A DNA stretch of 5,230 nt from Candidatus Blautia intestinipullorum (GTDB taxonomy: Bacteria > Bacillota > Clostridia > Lachnospirales > Lachnospiraceae), in assembly GCA_019120475.1 (NCBI GenBank), contig DWVA01000184.1, positions 1 through 5,230 of the forward strand, given 5' to 3'. This document shows, in pieces, positions 1-5,198 of the stretch (within the stretch, counting starts at the first letter, position 1; each line of letters starts with the position of its first letter). The position numbers and the translations under genes were made by a program. Below the pieces are notes generated by a model. That model saw only the letters and a program-made list of their open reading frames with translations. It did no database searches and was not told the origin of the DNA.

Positions 1-41
1 TTTTCAAGACCGCCTCGTTATGACCACTTCGATATCTCTCC
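1..41 (-). tRNA. tRNA-Ser(UGA), 5' part only, cut by window edge
   Basis: Read on the minus strand from 41 downward, the bases fold as the first half of a tRNA. The acceptor 5' strand is GGAGAGA (41-35), followed by T34 A33. The D stem TCG (32-30) pairs with CGA (17-15), with the invariant GG at 25-24 in the D loop. After G14 comes the anticodon 5' strand GCGGT (13-9), the loop CTTGAAA (8-2), and A1, which pairs with T9. The anticodon is TGA (6-4), which reads UCN serine codons, and the 3-bp D stem with a long D loop is typical of class II tRNA-Ser. A36-A37-A38 is the context used by MiaA-type i6A modification. The variable arm, T arm and 3' end lie outside the window, so whether CCA is encoded cannot be seen. 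It is most likely an intact gene continuing to the left. Confidence 0.88.
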
Positions 42-83
42 ATATACAATTTTTACGCTTTTTCGCATTTGCTCTGTCAGCGC

Positions 84-119
84 AGAAGTTATTCTATCAT
101 CAAAACATGCAGGTGTCAA
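84..119 (-). promoter_or_regulatory. Sigma-A promoter of the tRNA-Ser gene
   Basis: On the minus strand the -35 box is a perfect TTGACA (119-114). A 17-bp spacer follows, then the -10 box TAGAAT (96-91). TG at 99-98, one base before the -10, gives an extended -10 motif. Transcription would start near 84, leaving a leader of about 43 nt before the tRNA 5' end at 41, to be removed by RNase P. The DNA just upstream of the -35 (120-150) is very A/T-rich and may act as an UP element, as is common at stable-RNA promoters. The boxes are seen directly; activity is inferred. Confidence 0.85.
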
Positions 120-125
120 TATAGA

Positions 126-144
126 TTTTACATTTTTTGTAAAA
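126..144. repeat. AT-rich inverted repeat upstream of tRNA-Ser promoter
   Basis: TTTTACA (126-132) and TGTAAAA (138-144) are perfect 7-bp arms around TTTTT. The repeat lies 6 bp upstream of the tRNA promoter -35 box and about 60 bp past the ispD stop. It could be part of an UP element, a protein-binding site or a weak hairpin. It has few G-C pairs and no T-tract follows it in the direction of ispD transcription, so it is a poor candidate for an intrinsic terminator. Confidence 0.4.
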
Positions 145-203
145 ACACTTTACATCTCTCATTTCCGCCTCATTTTCTCCTTCGGAAGAAGCTTTCCTTC
201 CCC

Positions 204-920
204 TTATTCTGTCTGTTTTGACTGATAGATATTCAGAAAAATTTCCGCTGTCGCCAGATCTTCCGGTGTTGTTATTTTCAGGTTCATATAGGAACCCTCC
301 ACAAGCCGGACCTTTCTTCCCGTTTCCTGCTCCACTACCATTGCATCGTCTGTAATCCGGGACATGTCCCTCTTTCTGATACTTTCATGGGCGTTTCTGA
401 TCAGAGAGTAGGAAAAAATCTGCGGAGTCTGGATTGTCCACACCTTTTTCCTGTCTGGCGTTTCCGAGACAAATCCCTCTTCATCTGATAGTTTTATCGT
501 ATCCTTAGAGGGCATTCCGATGACGCAGGCGCCTGTTTCCCTGACCCCGGCCATGCCTCTTTCCAATATTTCTTCTGTAATAAAAGGTCTTGCACCGTCA
601 TGGATCAGTACATAATCGCAGCGTCCGCAGGCCAAAAGCCCCGCATAGACAGAATCATAACGTTCTTTTCCCCCTGGGATCACCCCGGACACTTTAGAAA
701 AACCATATTTATCTACAATTTCTTTTTTACAGTAGGAAATATCCTTCTCCCCTGTCACAAGAATAATATTTTGGATCAGAGGGCTTTCCTGAAAGCAGCG
801 CAGAGAGTAATAGAGCAGCGGCTTCCCGCCGATCTCTAAAAACTGTTTCTGTATTTTACTGCGCATTCTTTTTCCCTGTCCTGCCGCCAGAACTATGGCC
901 GTATTAATTTCCTGCTTCAT
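204..920 (-). CDS. ispD: 2-C-methyl-D-erythritol 4-phosphate cytidylyltransferase
   Basis: IspD joins CTP and MEP to make CDP-methylerythritol plus pyrophosphate, the third step of the cytoplasmic MEP route to isopentenyl diphosphate. The 238-residue protein has the usual length and all family motifs in order. These are the nucleotide-binding loop LAAGQGKRM (11-19) with R18, then K25 in QKQF, GGKERYDSV (83-91), HDGARPF (107-113), R157 in PDRKKVW, TPQIF (165-169), TDDA (190-193) and NLKITTPEDL (213-222) with K215. R18, K25, D108, R111, R157 and K215 match the catalytic and substrate-binding residues known from E. coli IspD. The ATG at 920 is preceded by a G-rich but imperfect Shine-Dalgarno (GGGGGA, 931-926). 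It lies 48 nt after tsaD on the same strand and is probably the last gene of that operon. No convincing terminator follows it. Confidence 0.96.
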   Translation of the reverse strand: MKQEINTAIVLAAGQGKRMRSKIQKQFLEIGGKPLLYYSLRCFQESPLIQNIILVTGEKDISYCKKEIVDKYGFSKVSGVIPGGKERYDSVYAGLLACGRCDYVLIHDGARPFITEEILERGMAGVRETGACVIGMPSKDTIKLSDEEGFVSETPDRKKVWTIQTPQIFSYSLIRNAHESIRKRDMSRITDDAMVVEQETGRKVRLVEGSYMNLKITTPEDLATAEIFLNIYQSKQTE

Positions 921-968
921 AGAAATCCCCCGTCTTTCCTATTGTAAAAGGAAGCGTCTTTTTCTCCC

Positions 969-1994
969 CTACCGTTCTCCCAGCTTAAGATTGGGAACTG
1001 CGTTCAGATCCCATCCATGTCTTGTGCCCTTTTTGTATTCATAATACGCGGCAGCACCAATCATCGCCGCATTATCTGTACAGAAAATCGGTGACGGCCG
1101 ATAAAATCTAAAGCCTTTCCGGGCGCAGGCATTTTCCATAGCGGCACGAAGTGTTCCATTAGAGGCAACGCCTCCTGCAATGGCAATCTTATCCATATGA
1201 TAATCTTCTGCCGCCATCATGGTATGTTCCACCAGAACATCCACCACCGCTTTCTGAAAGGACGCCGCCAGATCCGCCCTGTTGACCTCTTCTCCTTTCA
1301 TCTGCGCCTGATTCAGATAATTCAGGACTGCCGATTTTACACCGCTGAAACTGAAGTCATAGGGGCAGTCTCCCACCTTTGCCCTGGGAAAATCGATAGC
1401 GTCCGGATTTCCCTCTTTTGACAGTTTATCGATCTTCGGTCCTCCCGGATATCCCAGCCCTATCGCTCTTGCCACTTTATCAAAGGCTTCTCCTGCTGCA
1501 TCGTCCCTGGTACGTCCCAGTATTTCAAACTCTCCGTAATCCTTTACGATTACCAGATGGGTGTGCCCCCCTGACACGATCAGGCAGAGGAAAGGCGGCT
1601 CCAGATCAGGATGCTCGATATAATTTGCCGAAACATGGCCTTCTATATGATGGACTCCCACAAGGGGAAGCTTTTTTGCATAGGCAATAGCCTTGGCTTC
1701 AGCTACTCCCACCAGAAGAGCGCCTACCAGCCCGGGACCATAGGTGACTCCCACAGCATCAAGCTGATCCAGAGATACTCCTGCCTCCGCCAGGGCCGCT
1801 TCTATCACCTGGTTGATCTTCTCAATATGCTTGCGGGATGCGATTTCCGGAACCACTCCGCCATACAGCTTATGCAGTTCTATCTGAGAAGAGATCACAT
1901 TGGACAGAACAGTTCTTCCGTTTTTGACTACAGAAGCCGCCGTTTCATCACAGGAACTCTCAATCGCAAGAATCAATGTATCTTCCACTTTCAT
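969..1994 (-). CDS. tsaD: tRNA N6-adenosine threonylcarbamoyltransferase TsaD
   Basis: TsaD (YgjD/Gcp, Kae1 family) transfers the threonylcarbamoyl group from threonylcarbamoyl-AMP to A37 of ANN-reading tRNAs, working with TsaB and TsaE in the cytoplasm. The 341-residue ASKHA-fold protein is full length. Visible motifs are ESSCDET (12-18), VPEIASRKH (48-56), GPGL (86-89), HHIEGH (115-120), SGGHTHL (141-147), DDAAGEAFDKVAR (164-176), FSFSGVKSA (214-222), AGGVASNG (273-280) and CTDNAAMIG (305-313). H116, H120 and D307 correspond to the metal ligands. The ATG overlaps the upstream RNase Z-like stop as ATGA (1994-1991), suggesting translational coupling. An excellent AGGAGG (2001-1996) sits only 1 nt from this ATG but 7 nt from a GTG at codon 3 (1988), so the true start could be that GTG; the protein would differ by two residues. 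It was formerly annotated as a sialoglycoprotease (Gcp), which is outdated. Confidence 0.97.
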   Translation of the reverse strand: MKVEDTLILAIESSCDETAASVVKNGRTVLSNVISSQIELHKLYGGVVPEIASRKHIEKINQVIEAALAEAGVSLDQLDAVGVTYGPGLVGALLVGVAEAKAIAYAKKLPLVGVHHIEGHVSANYIEHPDLEPPFLCLIVSGGHTHLVIVKDYGEFEILGRTRDDAAGEAFDKVARAIGLGYPGGPKIDKLSKEGNPDAIDFPRAKVGDCPYDFSFSGVKSAVLNYLNQAQMKGEEVNRADLAASFQKAVVDVLVEHTMMAAEDYHMDKIAIAGGVASNGTLRAAMENACARKGFRFYRPSPIFCTDNAAMIGAAAYYEYKKGTRHGWDLNAVPNLKLGER

Positions 1995-2902
1995 TCCTCC
2001 TCGAAGTTCAGTTCCACGCTTTTTCCGTCTTTACCCGGATAAGCCTCCGGAAAAATTTCTCTCACTGTTTCCATATAATCATCGGGACGGATCAGAGAAG
2101 GGCTGTAATGCGTCAGCCACATTTCCTTTACCCTGGCGTCCCGCGCAAGTACGGCCGCCTCCCGGAAAGTCATATGCTTATATCCTTTTGCTTTTTCCGC
2201 CTTGTCTTCCTCGCCGTACATACCTTCGCAGATAAACAGATCCGAATCCTTTGCGTTTCGCAGTATAGACTCTGTCGGTCTGGTATCTGTAGTATAAGTC
2301 AGCTTAATCCCTTTTCTCGCAGGTCCAAGGACCATATCCGGCGTATATATGATTCCGTTGTCCTCAATCGTCTGACCTTTTTGGAGCGGATTCCAGTATT
2401 TCAGCGGAATCTCCTTTTCTTTTGCTCTCTCCGGTGAAAATTTCCCCTGGCGGAGAATCTCCAGCGAGTAACCGTAACAGAGGACATTATGATTTACCTT
2501 GAAAGCAGTGATCCGGTATCCGTTCAGTTGAATTGTTTCTTCCGGCCCGGTGATTTCCATAAATTTGATTTCAAAAGGGAGTTCCGGCGCGATCACCCGC
2601 AGCGCATTTACCACCCGCTCCAGTCCTCTGGGCCCTATCAATGTCAGGGGCTCTCTCCGGTCCGCGTTTCCCATAGTGAGGAGCAGTCCCGGCAGACCGC
2701 TGATATGATCGCCGTGATAATGAGTAAAGCAGATCACATCGATTGGTTTAAAGCTCCACCCCTTTTCTTTTATGGCAACCTGGGTGCCTTCTCCGCAGTC
2801 AATCAAAAGACTGCTTCCATTATAGCGGGTCATAAGCGCCGTGAGCCACCTCCTGGGGAGGGGCATCATTCCGCCGGTTCCCACCAGACATACATCCAAC
2901 AT
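1991..2902 (-). CDS. rnz: Ribonuclease Z-like metallo-beta-lactamase-fold hydrolase
   Basis: RNase Z cuts precursor tRNAs after the discriminator base to form the mature 3' end. This 303-residue protein has the family length and fold signature: GTGG (8-11), LIDCGEGTQ (33-41) and the metal motif HYHGDH (61-66) followed by GLPGLL. The remaining ligands are H138, D206 in TDTRP, H243 in KHMT and H265 in LTHYSP, so all seven expected metal-binding positions are present. The block GKFSPERA through VLGPARKG (about 153-198) resembles the RNase Z insertion region. It departs from B. subtilis-type RNase Z in three places: the PxKxRN stretch is replaced by PLPRRW, the GP motif of the tRNA-binding arm is missing, and the usual LTHxSxRY ends as LTHYSPSL. 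It therefore belongs to a divergent subgroup, and another phosphodiesterase role is possible. The ATG has AGAGGA 8 nt upstream. It follows rimI by 26 nt and overlaps tsaD by 4 bp. Confidence 0.85.
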   Translation of the reverse strand: MLDVCLVGTGGMMPLPRRWLTALMTRYNGSSLLIDCGEGTQVAIKEKGWSFKPIDVICFTHYHGDHISGLPGLLLTMGNADRREPLTLIGPRGLERVVNALRVIAPELPFEIKFMEITGPEETIQLNGYRITAFKVNHNVLCYGYSLEILRQGKFSPERAKEKEIPLKYWNPLQKGQTIEDNGIIYTPDMVLGPARKGIKLTYTTDTRPTESILRNAKDSDLFICEGMYGEEDKAEKAKGYKHMTFREAAVLARDARVKEMWLTHYSPSLIRPDDYMETVREIFPEAYPGKDGKSVELNFEEE

Positions 2903-2928
2903 ATAAGTTATCCTCTTCTAATTAAAAT

Positions 2929-3360
2929 CTACCTCTTTGTCATCAGAACAGCAGCCTCTGTCGGCTCTGTATAATAATTTTTTCTAAGTCCGTCCTCCCG
3001 GAATCCCAGTCTCTGATACAGTCTTCTGGCTGAACCGTTGCTCTCCCGTACTTCCAGATGAACAGTGTGAATTCCATGCATCTTAGCTATCCGCAGCATG
3101 CTGTCCACGAGGAAATATCCGATGCCTTCTTTCTGGCGTTCCCTGCGCACTGCCACATTCAGGATATCCCCTTCGTCAAGCACTGTCATCATACTGCAGA
3201 AGCCCAGGATCTTTTCCTTCTCCTCTACTACAAAAAACATTGTGTCTTCTTTTATCAGATAGGTAAGAAAGCCTTCCCTGGTCCATGGTACGGCAAAAAG
3301 ATCTTCTTCTATTTCCATTACCTGATCCAGATCTTCTACAAGCATTTCCCGAAATGTCAT
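2929..3360 (-). CDS. rimI: Ribosomal protein bS18-alanine N-acetyltransferase family (GNAT)
   Basis: This is a GNAT-fold acetyltransferase of the RimI family, which moves acetyl from acetyl-CoA to the N-terminal alanine of ribosomal protein S18 in enterobacteria. In Firmicutes the substrate is less certain, and RimI proteins may acetylate other N-termini. The 143 residues cover one complete domain. The acetyl-CoA pyrophosphate loop is QKEGIG (76-81), within VRRERQKEGIG. LEVRESNGSARRLYQRLGF (102-120) follows, with E103 and Y115 at the positions of the known catalytic glutamate and tyrosine. PWTREGF (25-31) and RKNYY (126-130) are further family marks. The ATG overlaps the tsaB stop as ATGA (3360-3357), with AGGAG (3372-3368) 7 nt upstream inside tsaB, so it is translationally coupled. 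The tsaE-tsaB-rimI order is common in bacteria and supports the call over a generic GNAT. Confidence 0.93.
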   Translation of the reverse strand: MTFREMLVEDLDQVMEIEEDLFAVPWTREGFLTYLIKEDTMFFVVEEKEKILGFCSMMTVLDEGDILNVAVRRERQKEGIGYFLVDSMLRIAKMHGIHTVHLEVRESNGSARRLYQRLGFREDGLRKNYYTEPTEAAVLMTKR

Positions 3361-4088
3361 CTGTTTTCTCCTGCTTCGCTTTCCTTTCTTTTTTCACGCT
3401 CCGCCCGTTCTCTTTCCGCCTGGGACATACGAAGATAATCCGGAACATGCTCCGCGGCAGTCTGGATTTTTCCTTCCTCATAATATATCTGTCCAAGGGC
3501 GGCTACCGCAGAAGCACGCTGCTTGTTCACATGGGCGGGAGCAAAAGAGCAGGGCACTGTCAGTTTATCTTCAATCACTCCGTGGAATACAGGAACACCG
3601 TCGCCCAGAAAGATTACGTTCTTTCCATATTTATTCAGCTTTTCCAATAACTCTTCAATAGGAACCGCCATCTGCTTTTCCACTGTCACAAGCTTATGAT
3701 CCTCAAAACAGTAGATTCCTGTGTATACCTGATTTCTTCTTGCATCCATGATGGGACAGATCAGTCCTTCCGCATCGTAAAGATTATAAGCCAGAGCCTC
3801 TACTGTGGGGACTCCGATCAAAGGCTTTTTAAGAGCCAGCCCCAGCCCTTTGGCCGTAGCGGAACCGATCCTGAGTCCGGTAAAAGATCCCGGTCCGGCC
3901 GCCACCGCTATGGCGTCTATCGTATTCAGATCCAGTTCCGTCATCTTCATAATCTCGTCCAGCATAGGAAGCAAAGTCTGAGAGTGTGTCTTTTTATAAT
4001 TTACCGTATATTCCGCAACAAGATTTTCGTTTTCCACCACAGCTACAGAAGCTACGATCCCGGAGCTGTCCAATCCTAAAATCTTCAT
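3357..4088 (-). CDS. tsaB: t6A biosynthesis scaffold protein TsaB
   Basis: TsaB (YeaZ) is a paralogue of TsaD that lacks catalysis. It dimerises with TsaD and recruits TsaE to form the complex that modifies A37 of tRNA. The 243-residue protein opens with MKILGLDSSG, the ASKHA strand-loop. It continues with KKTHSQTLLPML (32-43), the family signature GPGSFTGLRIG (65-75), GVPTVEALA (92-100), MDARRNQVYTG (114-124) and PDYLR (216-220). It lacks the HxxxH metal motif present in tsaD of this same operon, as expected for TsaB. The C-terminus from about 223 is a highly charged, probably helical tail rich in E, R and K. The start ATG lies 8 nt past the tsaE stop, with GGTGAG (4100-4095) 6 nt upstream; the end overlaps rimI by 4 bp. 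Older annotations call it an inactive glycoprotease homologue. Confidence 0.96.
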   Translation of the reverse strand: MKILGLDSSGIVASVAVVENENLVAEYTVNYKKTHSQTLLPMLDEIMKMTELDLNTIDAIAVAAGPGSFTGLRIGSATAKGLGLALKKPLIGVPTVEALAYNLYDAEGLICPIMDARRNQVYTGIYCFEDHKLVTVEKQMAVPIEELLEKLNKYGKNVIFLGDGVPVFHGVIEDKLTVPCSFAPAHVNKQRASAVAALGQIYYEEGKIQTAAEHVPDYLRMSQAERERAEREKRKESEAGENR

Positions 4089-4095
4089 GATATTC

Positions 4096-4587
4096 TCACC
4101 ACTTTCCTTTTTCTGAGCTGACCGGATCTCCGCCTGTTTTGTTTTCTCCGCCGAAATCCTCCGGAAGGCCCTCTACTGTGATCCGCCGGTAATCAAACCC
4201 CTGGGAGAGGTCTTTTTCTATACAGACAGAAATCCTTTTTTCCGGAAGGATTTCCCTGATCAGCTCCGCCCACTCGATCAGGCATACCCCCTGGCCGAAG
4301 AAATAATCGTCATAACCGATCTCTTCCATTTCTTCTATATCCCCAATCCGGTATACATCAAAATGATAAAAGGGCAGCCTGCCCTCCTCATATACCTGTA
4401 CGATTGTAAACGTAGGGCTGTTTACCGCTTCGGAAATTCCAAGTCCCGAGGCCACGCCCTGGGTAAATACAGTTTTTCCGACTCCCAGATCCCCGGTCAA
4501 TGTGTAGATCTGCCCCGGCAGGGCAGCCTGCCCGATCTTTTTTCCCAGGGCAAAAGTTTCCTCAGGGCTTCTCGTTTCTATTACCAT
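4096..4587 (-). CDS. tsaE: t6A biosynthesis ATPase TsaE
   Basis: TsaE (YjeE) is a small P-loop ATPase that binds the TsaB-TsaD heterodimer and is needed for multiple-turnover t6A synthesis on tRNA. The 163-residue product shows Walker A GDLGVGKT (32-39), NSPTFTIV (56-63), FYHFDVYR (73-80), GYDDYF (91-96) and IEWAE (104-108), all typical of the family. The frame is open upstream to an ATG at 4653, but I chose the ATG at 4587. It has AGGTGG (4597-4592) 4 nt upstream and matches family N-termini. The longer form would also start inside the -35 box, before the predicted transcript begins near 4618. A hydrophilic tail of about 20 residues after 143 (DFGGENKTGG...) is longer than in many homologues and looks disordered. 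It is the first gene of the operon; tsaB starts 8 nt after its stop. Confidence 0.95.
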   Translation of the reverse strand: MVIETRSPEETFALGKKIGQAALPGQIYTLTGDLGVGKTVFTQGVASGLGISEAVNSPTFTIVQVYEEGRLPFYHFDVYRIGDIEEMEEIGYDDYFFGQGVCLIEWAELIREILPEKRISVCIEKDLSQGFDYRRITVEGLPEDFGGENKTGGDPVSSEKGKW

Positions 4588-4603
4588 CTTTCCACCTTTT
4601 TCC

Positions 4604-4640
4604 TTGCAGAATTGTTCTTTGCATATTATAATAGAGCGAA
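4604..4640 (+). promoter_or_regulatory. Predicted promoter of ppiB
   Basis: TTGCAG (4604-4609; only the TTG matches the consensus) is followed by a 17-bp spacer and a perfect TATAAT (4627-4632). The expected start is near 4639, giving a leader of about 40 nt before the ATG. It shares four -10 bases with the opposing tsaE promoter. Confidence 0.72.
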
Positions 4641-4653
4641 CAGAGAAAAACAA
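4618..4653 (-). promoter_or_regulatory. Predicted promoter of the tsaE operon
   Basis: On the minus strand there is TTGTTT (4653-4648; four of six bases of TTGACA), a 17-bp spacer and a perfect TATAAT (4630-4625). Transcription would start near 4618, giving a leader of about 30 nt that carries the tsaE ribosome-binding site. The -10 overlaps that of the opposing ppiB promoter. The boxes are seen directly; use in vivo is inferred. Confidence 0.72.
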
Positions 4654-4664
4654 TACTTTTTATA

Positions 4665-4670
4665 AAGGAG
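4665..4670 (+). promoter_or_regulatory. Ribosome-binding site of ppiB
   Basis: AAGGAG sits 9 nt before the ATG at 4680. It is the only strong Shine-Dalgarno upstream and fixes the ppiB start. Confidence 0.85.
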
Positions 4671-4679
4671 AATCAAACT

Positions 4680-5198
4680 ATGGCAAATCCCATCGTAACC
4701 ATCACTATGGAAAACGGCGATGTCATGAAGGCAGAGCTGTATCCGGAAATTGCCCCCAATACAGTAAACAATTTTATCAGCCTTGTGAAAAAGGGTTTTT
4801 ATGACGGGCTGATCTTTCACCGTGTTATTAACGGATTTATGATCCAGGGCGGATGCCCCGAAGGTACGGGAATGGGCGGCCCGGGCTACAGCATCAAAGG
4901 TGAATTTGCCCAGAACGGCTTCGCCAATGATCTGTCTCATACTCCCGGCGTACTTTCCATGGCAAGAGCGATGCATCCGAATTCCGGCGGAAGCCAGTTT
5001 TTCATCATGCACAAAGCCGCTCCTCATCTGGACGGAAGCTATGCGGCTTTCGGCAAGATTATCGAGGGCATGGACGTAGTAAACCGTATTGCTGAGGAAG
5101 ATACTGACTACAGCGACAGGCCACTGGACGACCAGGTAATGAAGACCGTTACTGTAGAGACTTTCGGTGTAGATTATCCGGAACCTGAAAAATGCTGA
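4680..5198 (+). CDS. ppiB: Cyclophilin-type peptidyl-prolyl cis-trans isomerase
   Basis: This enzyme speeds cis-trans isomerisation of X-Pro bonds during protein folding. There is no signal peptide or membrane segment, so it should be cytoplasmic. The 172-residue protein is a single cyclophilin domain. It has FHRVINGFMIQGG (46-58) with the catalytic arginine R48 and Q56, then GGPGYSIKGEF (66-76), the SMARA strand (93-97), GSQFFI (104-109) with F108, and LDGSYAAFGKI (117-127). The residue matching cyclosporin-contacting Trp121 of human cyclophilin A is H116, and His126 is replaced by Y121. Weak cyclosporin binding is therefore expected, as in other bacterial forms. The C-terminus extends about ten residues past the last strand (VDYPEPEKC). 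It diverges from tsaE across a 92-bp gap and appears monocistronic, because a strong terminator begins within its last codons. Confidence 0.97.
   Translation: MANPIVTITMENGDVMKAELYPEIAPNTVNNFISLVKKGFYDGLIFHRVINGFMIQGGCPEGTGMGGPGYSIKGEFAQNGFANDLSHTPGVLSMARAMHPNSGGSQFFIMHKAAPHLDGSYAAFGKIIEGMDVVNRIAEEDTDYSDRPLDDQVMKTVTVETFGVDYPEPEKC

Noticed and set aside
184..201. Hairpin GGAAG...CTTCC after ispD as a terminator
   Set aside because: The stem is only 5 bp with an 8-nt loop, and no T-tract follows on the minus strand.
942..947. TACAAT on minus as a -10 box for a separate ispD promoter
   Set aside because: The sequence 17 bp upstream (AGGGAG) does not resemble TTGACA and there is no TG extension, so an internal promoter is not supported.
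1611..2437. Plus-strand open frames of 111-153 codons opposite tsaD and the RNase Z-like gene
   Set aside because: They overlap each other and the clear minus-strand genes and show no family motifs. Their composition is what is expected from reverse reading of real codons.
4588..4653. 22-residue N-terminal extension of tsaE from the ATG at 4653
   Set aside because: The upstream ATG falls inside the predicted -35 box, ahead of the likely transcription start, has no ribosome-binding site, and the extension does not look like a TsaE N-terminus.
4626..5027. 133-codon open frame on minus, antisense to ppiB
   Set aside because: It lies wholly within the ppiB coding region and its promoter, has no Shine-Dalgarno or recognisable motif, and ppiB itself is unambiguous. 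It is a shadow frame.
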